A model generated the notes under the pieces. The model did no database searches. It saw only the letters and a list, made by a program, of their open reading frames with translations, and had not been told where the DNA came from. This document shows positions 34,490-45,141 of a stretch of DNA of 64,000 bases, piece by piece. The position numbers and the translations under genes are program-made. Source of the DNA: Gaiellasilicea sp037720595 (GTDB taxonomy: Bacteria; Actinomycetota; Thermoleophilia; Gaiellales; Gaiellaceae). The stretch's first letter is position 1. Every line of letters starts with the position of its first letter. The stretch spans positions 1 through 64,000 of the forward strand of contig JBBJLW010000015.1 of the NCBI GenBank assembly GCA_037720595.1, in the 5' to 3' direction.

Positions 34490-36949
34490 ATGACCGAGCA
34501 AACCGAGCGATACGACCCGAAGGCGATCGAGGTGAAGTGGCAGCGCGTCTGGGCCGACGAGCGGGCCTTCGCCGTGCCGAACCCGGAGCCCGGAGCGGTC
34601 AAGGACGCCGGTAAGACGTACGTGCTCGAGATGCTGCCCTACCCCTCGGGCGAGCTCCACATGGGGCACGCGCTGAACTACACGATCGGGGACGTCGTCA
34701 CCCACGTTCGCCGCCGCCTGGGGCAGCAGGTGCTGCGGCCGATGGGCTATGACACCTTCGGCCTGCCCGCCGAGAACGCGGCGATCAAGGAGGGGCGGCA
34801 TCCGCGCGAGGTGACCGACCGCAACATCGCCGCGATCCGCGAGCAGATGCGGCGCATGGGCTGGGCGATCGACTGGGATCGCGAGCTCTCGACCGCCGAT
34901 CCGGCTTACTACCGCTGGACCCAGTGGCTCTTCCTTCGCTTCTACGAGCGCGGTCTCGCCTATCGCAAGGAAGCGCCCGTCAAGTGGTGCCCGAAGGATC
35001 AGACGGTGCTCGCGAACGAGCAGGTGATCGACGGCCACTGCGAGCGTTGCGGCGCGGAGGTCGAGACGCGCAACCTGACCCAGTGGTTCTTCCGGATCAC
35101 TGACTACGCCGACGCCCTGCTCGACGAGATGGATCTGCTCGAGTCCTGGCCCGAGCGCGTGCTGACGATGCAGCGCAACTGGATCGGTCGCTCCGAGGGC
35201 GCACGTGTCGTCTTCCGCGTCGGAGGATCGGGTGAGGAGTTGCCCGTCTTTACGACGCGGCCGGACACGCTGTTCGGAGCGACGTTCATGGTCCTCGCGC
35301 CGGAGCACCCGCTCGTGGAGTCGCTCGTCGCCGGCTCCGAGCACGAAGCGGCGGTGCGCGAGTACGTGCGTCACGCCGGCTCGCGCACGAACGTCGAGCG
35401 CGAGCAGAAGGAGAAGGACGGCGTCCCAACCGGCCGTAACGCGATCAATCCCGTCAACGGCGAGCCCATCCCGATCTGGGTCGCCGACTACGTCCTGATG
35501 GAGTACGGCACCGGCGCGATCATGAGCGTTCCCGCGCACGACGAGCGGGATCATGCGTTCGCCGAGCGCTACGGCCTGCCGATCGTGCAGGTGGTCGCGC
35601 CCGAGGGCGGCCCCGAGGGCGGGGAGGAGCCGAAAGCCGGCGCGTACGTGGCGCACACGGAGAACGAGCGGCTGCTCGGCTCGGGCGAGTTCTCTGGGCT
35701 GAGCGCGCCCGAGGGCAAGCGGGCGATCGTTTCGTGGCTGGCAGCTCGCGGCGAGGCCGAGGCGACGATCGGCTATCGCCTGCGCGACTGGGGCTTCTCG
35801 CGCCAGCGCTACTGGGGCTGCCCGATCCCGATCGTCCACTGTCCGGAGTGCGGCGAGGTGCCCGTGCCCGACGACGAGCTTCCGGTCGTCCTGCCGGAGC
35901 TCACCGACTACCTGCCGAAGGGTCGCTCCCCGCTCGCGAGCGCGGAGGACTGGGTTCGGGTCGAGTGCCCGCGCTGCGGCGGGGAGGCCAGCCGCGAGAC
36001 CGACACGATGGACACCTTCGTCGACTCCTCCTGGTACTACATCCGCTACTGCGACCTGGCGAACGACGAGGCGCCCTTCGACCGGGAGATCGCCGACTAC
36101 TGGCTGCCGGTCAACCAGTACATCGGGGGGATCGAGCACGCGGTCCTGCACCTGCTGTACGCGCGCTTCTTCACGAAGGTGATGCAGGAGCTCGGCCTGG
36201 TCGGCTTCCGCGAGCCGTTCGCGCGGCTCTTCAATCAAGGAATGCTCCATTACCAGGGCGCCAAGATGTCGAAGTCGAAGGGCAACGTCGTCGAGCCGCT
36301 CGTCTACGCCGACCGCTACGGCGCGGACACGGTGCGCACCTACGCGCTCTTCATGGGCCCTGCCGAGGAAGACATGCTCTGGCAGGACGCGGGGATCGAG
36401 GGCGTCTGGCGCTTCCTGAACCGGCTCTGGCGAGTTGTGCACGAACAGGCCGGCCGGCCCGGCTCCGCCGCGGGCGTCGACACGCCGCTGGCGCGCAAGG
36501 CCCATCAGACGATCGTGAAGGTGACCGACGACATCAACCGCCGCTTCTCGTTTCACACGCCCATCGCGGCGGTCATGGAGCTCGTCAACGAGATCGGTCG
36601 CTCGGCAGACGATCCAGCCGCACGCTTCGCGGCGGAGACGGCTGTCTCATTGATCCAGCCGTATGCGCCGCACATCGCCGAAGAGCTCTGGGGCGTGCTC
36701 GGAGGCGAGCGCCTGTGGGAGGAGGCGTGGCCCGAGGCCGACGAGGCGATGCTCGTGCGCGAGACCGTCGAGGTCGTGGTGCAGGTCAACGGCAAGGTTC
36801 GGGAGCGGCTGCAGGTGGCCGCCGAGACACCCGAGGAAGAGCTCGTCTCGCTCGCGCGGTCGTCCGAGCGGGTGCAGGAGCACCTAAACGGCGGCGAGCC
36901 CCGAAAGACGATCGTCGTCCCGGGCAAGCTCGTCAACTTCGTCGTCTAG
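34490..36949 (+). CDS. leuS: Leucyl-tRNA synthetase
   Basis: 819 residues. HIGH-type motif HMGH at 57-60, zinc-ribbon-like Cys pairs (CERCG, and CPECGEVPVP/CPRCGGE), the CP1 editing domain with TTRPDTLFGATFMVLAPEHP, and KMSKSKGN at 592-599. The C-terminal anticodon-binding and Leu-specific domains are complete. Charges tRNA-Leu and edits mischarged Ile/Met. ATG at 34490 is chosen; GTG at 34481 is also in frame. Its TAG shares CTAG with the stop of the convergent gene. Confidence 0.95.
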   Translation: MTEQTERYDPKAIEVKWQRVWADERAFAVPNPEPGAVKDAGKTYVLEMLPYPSGELHMGHALNYTIGDVVTHVRRRLGQQVLRPMGYDTFGLPAENAAIKEGRHPREVTDRNIAAIREQMRRMGWAIDWDRELSTADPAYYRWTQWLFLRFYERGLAYRKEAPVKWCPKDQTVLANEQVIDGHCERCGAEVETRNLTQWFFRITDYADALLDEMDLLESWPERVLTMQRNWIGRSEGARVVFRVGGSGEELPVFTTRPDTLFGATFMVLAPEHPLVESLVAGSEHEAAVREYVRHAGSRTNVEREQKEKDGVPTGRNAINPVNGEPIPIWVADYVLMEYGTGAIMSVPAHDERDHAFAERYGLPIVQVVAPEGGPEGGEEPKAGAYVAHTENERLLGSGEFSGLSAPEGKRAIVSWLAARGEAEATIGYRLRDWGFSRQRYWGCPIPIVHCPECGEVPVPDDELPVVLPELTDYLPKGRSPLASAEDWVRVECPRCGGEASRETDTMDTFVDSSWYYIRYCDLANDEAPFDREIADYWLPVNQYIGGIEHAVLHLLYARFFTKVMQELGLVGFREPFARLFNQGMLHYQGAKMSKSKGNVVEPLVYADRYGADTVRTYALFMGPAEEDMLWQDAGIEGVWRFLNRLWRVVHEQAGRPGSAAGVDTPLARKAHQTIVKVTDDINRRFSFHTPIAAVMELVNEIGRSADDPAARFAAETAVSLIQPYAPHIAEELWGVLGGERLWEEAWPEADEAMLVRETVEVVVQVNGKVRERLQVAAETPEEELVSLARSSERVQEHLNGGEPRKTIVVPGKLVNFVV

Positions 36950-37308
36950 CGAATCCCGGTGTCGATCCGTAGCGTGACTCGGGGGTAGCTGCCGCTGCGA
37001 ACGAGGACAGAGGCGGCCGGCGCCGTCCGTCCGAAGCCGGTTGCGGTAAGGACGACCGTGTACCGACCCGGAGCGAGCGCGACGCGGAAGCGCCCGTCGG
37101 AGCCGGTTCTCACGCGGGCGACGATGCGTCCAGAGCGCCGGACCGCGAGATTCTCCCTTGCTGCCGGCTCCTCGCACGGCGTTCCGGCCGTGCAGACGGG
37201 CTGAATCGGTCCCCGCAGAACGAGCCCGCGGATCCCGCTCGAGGTCTCGGCGCCGCAGGCGGGCGCGGCAAGCACTGCGGCGGCGAAGAGGATCATGGCA
37301 ACTCGCAT
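36946..37308 (-). CDS. Small exported protein with carboxypeptidase-regulatory-like beta-sandwich
   Basis: 120 residues. The signal-like N-terminus MRVAMILFAAAVLAAPACG may be a signal peptide or an imperfect lipobox (Cys19). The mature part IRGLVLRGPIQPVC, then ARVRTGSDGRFRVALAPGRY and TVVLTATGFGRT matches the CarboxypepD_reg/transthyretin-like pattern of periplasmic or surface beta-sandwich modules. Function unknown. ATG 37308 is preferred because it begins the signal peptide; upstream ATGs at 37356 would add a hydrophilic stretch. Confidence 0.6.
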   Translation of the reverse strand: MRVAMILFAAAVLAAPACGAETSSGIRGLVLRGPIQPVCTAGTPCEEPAARENLAVRRSGRIVARVRTGSDGRFRVALAPGRYTVVLTATGFGRTAPAASVLVRSGSYPRVTLRIDTGIR

Positions 37309-37388
37309 CTCCGGATCATCGCGGATTGGCACGAAATCGGCACACATTCGTGACACAGGCGTTGCAGGTCGACCGCCACGCTTACGGC

Positions 37389-37979
37389 ATGCCCTCCCTG
37401 CCTGTCTCGCGAGGACGTGCCCTCGTCCTCGCGGGCGGGCTCCTCGTGCTCCTCGTTGTCGGGGGCCGCATGCTCGTAGACGCCGGTGCAGCCCCGGCGC
37501 GGCCGGCTGAAGCGCTTGTCGCCGCGCCGTCCCCGATTGCCCCCGCGAAGCTCGTGGTGCACGTCACCGGCGCGGTCTCGCAACCGGGGCTCTACCGGCT
37601 GCGAGAGGGCAGCAGAGTCGCCGACGCCGTCGTCCGGGCGGGCGGAGCGACGGCGTCGGCCGACACCGCGGCCGTGAACCTCGCCGCACCGCTCGCCGAC
37701 GGGATGCAGGTCTCGATACCGAGTCGGGTCGCCGGTGCGGCGGGGGCGGTTGCGGGAACGGCGGCGACGGGCTCGGATGCGGCGCCGGTTCGCGTCAGCC
37801 TGAACGCCGCGAGCGTCGCGGAGCTGGACGTGCTCCCCGGAGTCGGACCCGTCACGGCGCAGAAGATCGTCGACTATCGAACTGCCCACGGTGGCTTCCG
37901 AACCGTCGACGACCTGGATGCGATCCCAGGCATCGGTCCCGTGCGAATCGATCAACTACGCGACCTGGTGGGGCCGTGA
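37389..37979 (+). CDS. comEA: Competence DNA receptor ComEA
   Basis: 196 residues. An N-terminal membrane anchor (RALVLAGGLLVLLVVGG), a SLBB-like domain (KLVVHVTGAVSQPGLYRL ... RVADAVVRAGG), an Ala/Gly linker, and a C-terminal helix-hairpin-helix pair (SLNAASVAELDVLPGVGP, DDLDAIPGIGPVRI). Binds double-stranded DNA at the cell surface and passes it to ComEC. ATG at 37389. Stop overlaps the comEC GTG, so the pair is coupled. Confidence 0.93.
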   Translation: MPSLPVSRGRALVLAGGLLVLLVVGGRMLVDAGAAPARPAEALVAAPSPIAPAKLVVHVTGAVSQPGLYRLREGSRVADAVVRAGGATASADTAAVNLAAPLADGMQVSIPSRVAGAAGAVAGTAATGSDAAPVRVSLNAASVAELDVLPGVGPVTAQKIVDYRTAHGGFRTVDDLDAIPGIGPVRIDQLRDLVGP

Positions 37980-40249
37980 TCGAGCGCGCAGGGCCGACGC
38001 TGCTCGTGCTCGCGGCTTGCCTCGGGCTGGCCGTCTCGAACGCGGTGAGACTTCCGGGCGCGGTGCTCGTAGTGGCTTCTTTCCTGCTGCTACTCCTGCT
38101 CGCCGTTTCGAGTGTCGATCCGAGAGCCCGACTGCCGGCGCTGGCGGCTGCGCTCGCTGTGACCGGATGGTGGTGGGGGAGCCTGCGGCTCGAGACGCTC
38201 GACGAGAGCGTCCTTGGTTTGTCTGTCGGCCGATTCGGCGAGCTCGAAGCCGTAGTCACCGGACCTGTGCAGCGGACGAGGTTTGCGCTGCGTATGCCCG
38301 CCGACGCTCGTCGCTTCGTGGACGTACGCGTCGACGAGCCCGTGTGGCTCGAGCTACCGGTGGGGCGATCCCCGCCTCAGGGCGCCATTCTCGCCTTGCG
38401 CGCCGAGGTGGTTGCCCCGCGTCCTCGAGAAGACGGCTTCGACGAGCGCGGGTGGCTCGCGCGCCGTGGCGTGCACGTGATCCTCCGCGGGCGCGACTGG
38501 CGCGTCGTTGGTCGTCGCGGCGGGATCGGCGGTCTGTCCGACCGACTGCGCGCACACGTGGCCCACTCGATCGCGCCCGGGCTCGACGGCGAGCGTCGAG
38601 CGGTGCTCGTCGGAATCGTGCTGGGCGAGGACGAAGGCCTCTCCGAGGAGCTACAGGAAAGCTTCAAGGCGGCGGGCCTCTATCACCTGTTGGCCGTGTC
38701 CGGCCAGAACGTGGGCTTCCTGGCCCTCGCCGTGCTCGTGCTCGCATGGCTCGTCGGGATCTCGCGGCTCCCGGCAGAGGCGGCGGCGATCTGCGCGATC
38801 GTCGCGTACGTGCTCGCCGTCGGGTGGCAGCCGTCGGTCGTCCGCGCAGGTGTCGCCGGTGTGTTGGCCTCGCTCGCGTGGCTGGTCTCCCGTCCTCGCG
38901 ACCGCTGGCATTTCATGGCCCTCGGGGCAGCGGTCCTGCTCGCGTGGACACCAGCCACTCTCTTCGAGCCGGGCTTCCAGCTCTCGTTCGCAGCGGTAGC
39001 GGCGATCTTCGTGCTCGTGCCGCGACTCGGTCGCTTCCTCGAGGGCTACCCGCTTCCCCGCTGGCTTCGTGACGCGCTTGCGATCTCGGTCGCGTGCGGC
39101 GTGGCGACGGCGCCGATCCTCTGGTTCCAGTTCGGCTCCGTCCAGGTCTACTCGCTGGTCGCAAACGCCCTCGTCACACTGGCAATAGGGCCTCTGCTCG
39201 GGATCGCGCTGCTCGGCACGCTGCTCGACCCGCTGCTTCCGTCGGCCGCGCTCGCCCTCGCGTGGCTGAACGGCTGGCTGGCGGCATACATCGCAGCGTG
39301 CGCTCGCAGCGTGGCCCGCCTGCCGCACGCCCAGACGAGCTCTGGGCTCGCCGTCGTGGCGTTGCTCCTCCTACCGGCGGGGTCTCTGATCCTGAGGAGG
39401 CTTCCGCCCTGGCGCAGACCGCTCGCGCTGGCGTGCGTTGCAGCCGTGTTGCCCGCGCTCCTGCTCTGGCAGTTCTGGCCGGCTCGGGTACTCCCGCCGC
39501 CGGAGGGCCTACGGATCACCGTTCTCGACGTCGGCCAAGGGGACTCGATCCTCGTCCAGGTTCCGGAGGGATCGATCCTGGTCGACCAGGGGCCGCCGGA
39601 GGCACGCGTCGACCGGCAGTTGCGCGAGCTCGGAGTCCGGCGGCTTTCCGCGCTCGTGCTCACGGACGGCCAGCGCGATCACACCGGCGGCGCGGAGCAG
39701 GTTCTGCGCGGGCTCGCCGTGGACCGGGTGCTCGATCCTCGGATCGCAAGCGAGAGCCCGTACAAGACACGCGCGCTTGTCGTCGCCGCCAAGCGAGGAA
39801 TCCCGATCGAGGTGGCCCGCGCAGGCGCGTCGTGGCGACTCGGTCGTCTGGAGCTCCGGGTGCTCTGGCCGGACGGGCCTGGACTCCCGAGCGAGGATCC
39901 CAACCGTCGTACGGTCGTGCTCCTCGCAAGCTACGGCGAGACCGATGCGCTGCTCAGCGCAGACGCCGAGACCGACGTCACCGCGCCGCTCTACGGGCGA
40001 CGAGTCGAGATCCTCAAGGTCGCACACCACGGCTCCGAGGATCCCGGGCTCGAGGCCGAGCTGAGCGAGCTGCGTCCGGCGATCGCAGTGATCTCCTGCG
40101 GTCGCGGCAATTCGTACGGTCATCCGAGGTCAGAGACCCTCGCCGCACTCGCCGGCGTTCCCGGTCTTCGTCTTCATCGCACCGATCAAGACGGACGCGT
40201 GGTCGTCGAGTCCGATGGCGAGCGCGTCTGGAGCCGGTCGGATCGCTAG
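37976..40249 (+). CDS. comEC: Competence DNA-uptake channel ComEC/Rec2
   Basis: 757 residues. N-terminal membrane helices with a DUF4131/OB-like domain, the competence domain with YHLLAVSGQNVGFLALAV and many membrane segments, and a C-terminal MBL-like nuclease domain starting at ITVLDVGQGDSILVQ. The MBL HxHxDH motif reads TDGQRDH, so the first His is Asp; the later AHHGSEDP motif is intact. GTG 37976 overlaps comEA. The stop codon TAG (40247-40249) lies inside the terminal inverted repeat of the 166-bp element that follows. Confidence 0.92.
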   Translation: MIERAGPTLLVLAACLGLAVSNAVRLPGAVLVVASFLLLLLLAVSSVDPRARLPALAAALAVTGWWWGSLRLETLDESVLGLSVGRFGELEAVVTGPVQRTRFALRMPADARRFVDVRVDEPVWLELPVGRSPPQGAILALRAEVVAPRPREDGFDERGWLARRGVHVILRGRDWRVVGRRGGIGGLSDRLRAHVAHSIAPGLDGERRAVLVGIVLGEDEGLSEELQESFKAAGLYHLLAVSGQNVGFLALAVLVLAWLVGISRLPAEAAAICAIVAYVLAVGWQPSVVRAGVAGVLASLAWLVSRPRDRWHFMALGAAVLLAWTPATLFEPGFQLSFAAVAAIFVLVPRLGRFLEGYPLPRWLRDALAISVACGVATAPILWFQFGSVQVYSLVANALVTLAIGPLLGIALLGTLLDPLLPSAALALAWLNGWLAAYIAACARSVARLPHAQTSSGLAVVALLLLPAGSLILRRLPPWRRPLALACVAAVLPALLLWQFWPARVLPPPEGLRITVLDVGQGDSILVQVPEGSILVDQGPPEARVDRQLRELGVRRLSALVLTDGQRDHTGGAEQVLRGLAVDRVLDPRIASESPYKTRALVVAAKRGIPIEVARAGASWRLGRLELRVLWPDGPGLPSEDPNRRTVVLLASYGETDALLSADAETDVTAPLYGRRVEILKVAHHGSEDPGLEAELSELRPAIAVISCGRGNSYGHPRSETLAALAGVPGLRLHRTDQDGRVVVESDGERVWSRSDR

Positions 40250-40411
40250 ATGATTGATGCCACGAGATCGTCCGTCTCGGGGCGCGAGCTGGCAGCTCTT
40301 GGGGGAGCGGACGGGCTGGCTGAGCGGCCACCAGGTCGCTCAGGTAGTCCGGGAACGGCCCAGACACGCCAGCGCATCCGAGCGCGCGAGATCGTGGCAT
40401 CAATCATCTAG
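40246..40411 (+). mobile_element. 166-bp fold-back element with 20-bp perfect terminal inverted repeats
   Basis: Left arm CTAGATGATTGATGCCACGA (40246-40265) and its exact reverse complement (40392-40411) enclose 126 bases. The interior forms further stems: GTCCGT/GCGGAC (40270-40275 with 40307-40312), a perfect CTGAGCG/CGCTCAG hairpin (40320-40326 with 40337-40343) and a GCGC foldback near 40,372-40,387. No protein-coding signal is convincing. It fits a MITE-like fold-back element or a large structured RNA. It fills the comEC-holA gap exactly. Confidence 0.7.
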
Positions 40412-40414
40412 GCT
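40409..40414 (+). promoter_or_regulatory. -10 box of holA, partly inside the fold-back element
   Basis: TAGGCT followed by 6 bases and the holA GTG at 40421, the leaderless pattern of this genome. Its first three bases belong to the right inverted repeat. Confidence 0.5.
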
Positions 40415-40420
40415 CGAGCC

Positions 40421-41425
40421 GTGTCCGACGCCTCCGACCTCAAGCCCGTCTACCTGCTCACCGGCAGCGATCGACCCAAGATCGAGGTCGCTCTGCGGCG
40501 GCTGCGCGGCCACTTCGTACCTGAGTCAATCGAGCTGACGACGGCACAGGAGCTGCCGGGTGCGGATCTTGCGGCGATCTGCAACGCCGGCAGCCTCTTC
40601 GGTGACGCGCGCCTCGTCGTGGTCGAGCACATCGACGGGGTGCGAGGGAACGAGGGAAGGCTGGCGAGGGGCTGGAAAGTGGCGGATGTGAAGGCCGTCG
40701 AGGAGTACCTCGCCTCGCCGGCGCCGTCGACGACGCTCGCCCTCGTCGCCGAAGAGCTGAAGAAGGATGCCGCGCTTTACAAGGCCTGCGGCAAGGTTGG
40801 GGCGGTTCTCGACTTCTCGGTCGCGAAGAAGGGCCTCACGTCCTGGGTCTCACAGCAGTTCGCCGCGCGCGGTGCCCGGGCCGAGCCGGAAGCGTGCGTC
40901 GCGCTCGTCCAGCTCGTCGGCGAAAACCTGCACCAGCTCACGAGCGAGGTCGACAAGCTCGCGACGTGGGCGAGGGGAGAGCCGATCGGCGAGCGTGAGG
41001 TCGAGGCGCTCGTCCCCGCCCTGGCGGACACGTCGGACTACAAGCTGGCGGACGTCTGGAGTCAGCGCGACTCGGCGGCACTCCTACGTCTGAGTGAGGA
41101 GATCTTCGACCGCGACCCCAAGGCGAGCCGGGACGTGAGTGCTCGCCTCTCGGCCCGCTTCGGCGGTCAGGTACTGGCGGTCGCACGCGCGAAGCGGCTG
41201 AAGGAGGCGGGTGTGGCCGCTTCCGCCGCCCAGAAGCCTCTCGGCCTCCGATATGACTGGCAGGTCAGGCGGGCCTACGCTCAGGCTGAGTCCTTCTCGG
41301 AGACAGAGCTCGACCACGCGGTCGTACGCCTCTCGGAGCTGGACCTGGCGCTCAAGGGAAAGAGCCGGCTCGCGCCGGATCTCGAGCTCCAGCGAGCTCT
41401 CGTGGATCTAAGCCGAAACGGCTAG
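40421..41425 (+). CDS. holA: DNA polymerase III delta subunit (clamp loader)
   Basis: 334 residues. KPVYLLTGSDRPKIEVALRR is the HolA nucleotide-fold start (without a working Walker A), followed by NAGSLFGDARLVVVE, VGENLHQLTSEVDKL, and a C-terminal helical collar ending RLSELDLALKGKSRLAPDLE. Opens the sliding clamp during loading. GTG at 40421. Its TAG stop shares CTAG with the convergent rpsT stop. ComEA-ComEC-HolA-S20 order is common in Gram-positive bacteria. Confidence 0.92.
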   Translation: MSDASDLKPVYLLTGSDRPKIEVALRRLRGHFVPESIELTTAQELPGADLAAICNAGSLFGDARLVVVEHIDGVRGNEGRLARGWKVADVKAVEEYLASPAPSTTLALVAEELKKDAALYKACGKVGAVLDFSVAKKGLTSWVSQQFAARGARAEPEACVALVQLVGENLHQLTSEVDKLATWARGEPIGEREVEALVPALADTSDYKLADVWSQRDSAALLRLSEEIFDRDPKASRDVSARLSARFGGQVLAVARAKRLKEAGVAASAAQKPLGLRYDWQVRRAYAQAESFSETELDHAVVRLSELDLALKGKSRLAPDLELQRALVDLSRNG

Positions 41426-41679
41426 GTCTGAGCGAGCCGCGCGGCCCTGGCCTTCTTGCGCGCGGCCGTGTTCTTGTGCATCGCCCCACGTGAGGCGGCC
41501 TTGTCGATCGTTCGCACCAGCTGGAGTTGCTCGGCCTCGATCGTCGCCTTGTCGCCGTCGGCGGCAGCAGCCTCGAGACGCCTCGTCAGCGTCTTCACGG
41601 TCGAGCGGTAGCGGAGGTTCTCGTCGCGCTCCCGCTCGGCGATCCGGACTCGCTTGATCTGTTGCTGGATGTTAGGCAT
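41422..41679 (-). CDS. rpsT: Small-subunit ribosomal protein S20 (bS20)
   Basis: 85 residues: MPNIQQQIKRVRIAERERDE, the middle helix with Lys/Arg-rich TVKTLTRRL, and the C-terminal IDKAASRGAMHKNTAARKKA typical of bS20. Binds 16S rRNA. ATG 41679. Divergent from murJ and convergent with holA. Confidence 0.94.
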   Translation of the reverse strand: MPNIQQQIKRVRIAERERDENLRYRSTVKTLTRRLEAAAADGDKATIEAEQLQLVRTIDKAASRGAMHKNTAARKKARAARLAQT

Positions 41680-41690
41680 GTCAAAGAAAG

Positions 41691-41707
41691 GCCCGCACTC
41701 GGCGGGC
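41691..41707 (-). promoter_or_regulatory. 5' leader hairpin of rpsT
   Basis: On the minus strand GCCCGC-CGAGT-GCGGGC is followed by CTTTCTTTGAC and the ATG at 41679. A TACGAT box (41720-41715) would start the RNA near the hairpin, so the stem forms almost the whole leader. It could serve S20 autoregulation or early termination. Confidence 0.45.
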
Positions 41708-41751
41708 GCCGGAGATCGTAGCAGAGGGTCGGCGCCGGCTTCCACCCTTCC

Positions 41752-41757
41752 TATACT
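41752..41757 (+). promoter_or_regulatory. -10 box of murJ
   Basis: TATACT, 6 bases, then GTG at 41764. The best match to a consensus -10 in the window; implies a leaderless murJ transcript. Confidence 0.6.
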
Positions 41758-41763
41758 CGCCCG

Positions 41764-43332
41764 GTGGAGGACCGAGCCAACGTCCGCAGGCTCGCCTTCT
41801 CGACCGCGATCTTCTCCGCCGCCACGGGGCTCTCCCGACTTCTCGGCCTCGTCCGTGAGATCGTCGCCGCGAACTACTTCGGCGCTCGCGGCCCGATCAA
41901 TGCGTTCACGGTTGCCTTCCAGATCCCGAATCTGATCCGCGCGCTCGTCGCCGACGCCGCGCTCTCCTCAGCCTTCGTTCCCGTCTTCAGCGAGCTGCTC
42001 GAGAAGGGAGAGAAGGCGCGAGCCTGGCGCGTCGCATCGACCGTCTTTTGGCTCTTCCTCCTGATCGTCGGCGGCCTGACCGCGCTCTTCATCCTCGCCG
42101 CGCCGATCCTGATGCCGCCGCTCACGGACGCCTACGACGACCTGACGGTGACGCTGTCGCAGATCCTCTTCCCGATCGTCGTCCTCCTCGGCCTCTTCGG
42201 GATCGTGACCGGGATCCTGAACAGCTACGAGGAGTTCTCGATCCCGGCCCTGACGCCCGTCTTCTGGAATCTCGCGATCATCGCGGGCCTCGTGATCGGA
42301 GTGCCGCGCGCCGACTCCGACAGCGGCAAGCTCTACGTCTACGCGGGGTCGATCGTCGTCGGCACGCTGATCCAGCTCCTGCTGCCGCTCCCCTGGCTGC
42401 GCGGTCTCGACGGGCGCCTCCGACTTGCGCTCGATCTCCGCGATCCGGCGGTGAAGCAGGTCTTCAAGCTGATGATCCCGGTCATGCTCGGGCTCGGCCT
42501 GATCAACGTGAATGCGGTGATCGGCACCGTCTTCGCCTCGAAGCTGATTGACCCGACGATCTCGCCGAACGCGATCGACAAGGCGTTTCGCGTCTACATG
42601 CTTCCCCAGGGAATGTTCTCGGTCGCCGTCGCGACGGTGCTCTTCCCCTCCCTCGCCCGCTACGCAACGAGGGGAGATCTGGACGGCTTTCGGGACACCG
42701 TCGCGCGGGGCTTGCGCCAGATCAACTTCCTGCTCCTCCCGGCGAGCGTGATCTCCGCGGTGCTTGCGCTTCCGATCGTGCGCCTCCTCTACGAACGGGG
42801 CGCCTTCGAGCCCGAGGAGACCCGTGTCGTCGCGGGGGCGCTGGCCGCATTCTCGCTCGGACTGGCCTTCAACGGGATGATGCTGATGCTGAACCGCGGC
42901 TTCTTCAGCCTCCAGGCACCTTGGGTGCCCACGCTCGTCGCCCTCGCGAACCTTGTCCTGAACACGGCGCTGTACGTCGCCTTCTATCGCGTCGGCACGT
43001 GGGGGATCCCGCTCTCGATCTCGATCGCGAACATCGCCGCGGTGCTGCTCCTGTTCGTGCTCCTACGCCGGCGGATCGGCCGGATCGACCTGGCCGCGAC
43101 GATCCGCTCGTTCGGGCTTGCTGCGATCGCCTCCGCTGCGCTGGGAGCCGCCGCCTTCGGGATCTGGTGGGGTCTGGACGAGCTGCTCGGCCGCTCGTTC
43201 CTCGGCCAGCTCGGATCGCTCGGAACGGCGCTCGTCGCCGGCGGGATCGTCTACTTGCTCGTGGCTCGCGCGCTCGGGATCCGCGAGATGCAGGCGCTAG
43301 ACTCGCTCCGAGGCCGCTTCCGCCAGAGCTGA
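41764..43332 (+). CDS. murJ: Lipid II flippase MurJ
   Basis: 522-residue MATE-like/MVF-family membrane protein with about 14 hydrophobic segments. N-terminal ATGLSRLLGLVREIVAANYFG, then DAALSSAFVPVFSELLEKGE, and YMLPQGMFSVAVATVLFPSL with IVRLLYERGAFEPEET are MurJ hallmarks, including the conserved Arg residues of the central cavity. Flips lipid II for peptidoglycan synthesis. GTG 41764. Confidence 0.93.
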   Translation: MEDRANVRRLAFSTAIFSAATGLSRLLGLVREIVAANYFGARGPINAFTVAFQIPNLIRALVADAALSSAFVPVFSELLEKGEKARAWRVASTVFWLFLLIVGGLTALFILAAPILMPPLTDAYDDLTVTLSQILFPIVVLLGLFGIVTGILNSYEEFSIPALTPVFWNLAIIAGLVIGVPRADSDSGKLYVYAGSIVVGTLIQLLLPLPWLRGLDGRLRLALDLRDPAVKQVFKLMIPVMLGLGLINVNAVIGTVFASKLIDPTISPNAIDKAFRVYMLPQGMFSVAVATVLFPSLARYATRGDLDGFRDTVARGLRQINFLLLPASVISAVLALPIVRLLYERGAFEPEETRVVAGALAAFSLGLAFNGMMLMLNRGFFSLQAPWVPTLVALANLVLNTALYVAFYRVGTWGIPLSISIANIAAVLLLFVLLRRRIGRIDLAATIRSFGLAAIASAALGAAAFGIWWGLDELLGRSFLGQLGSLGTALVAGGIVYLLVARALGIREMQALDSLRGRFRQS

Positions 43333-43353
43333 TGCCGCCAGAGCTGACGAGTC

Positions 43354-45137
<1,784 letters not shown>

Positions 45138-45141
<4 letters not shown>

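Noticed and set aside
40320..40343. tRNA-Ser/Leu fragment (GCTGAGCGGCC-like) as an integration scar
   Set aside because: Only a short resemblance to a D-arm; no anticodon or T-arm follows, and the bases are explained by the internal hairpin.
40254..40403. Small peptides encoded on both strands of the fold-back element
   Set aside because: The similar WHQSS endings are just the inverted repeat translated; no start context or conservation can be shown.
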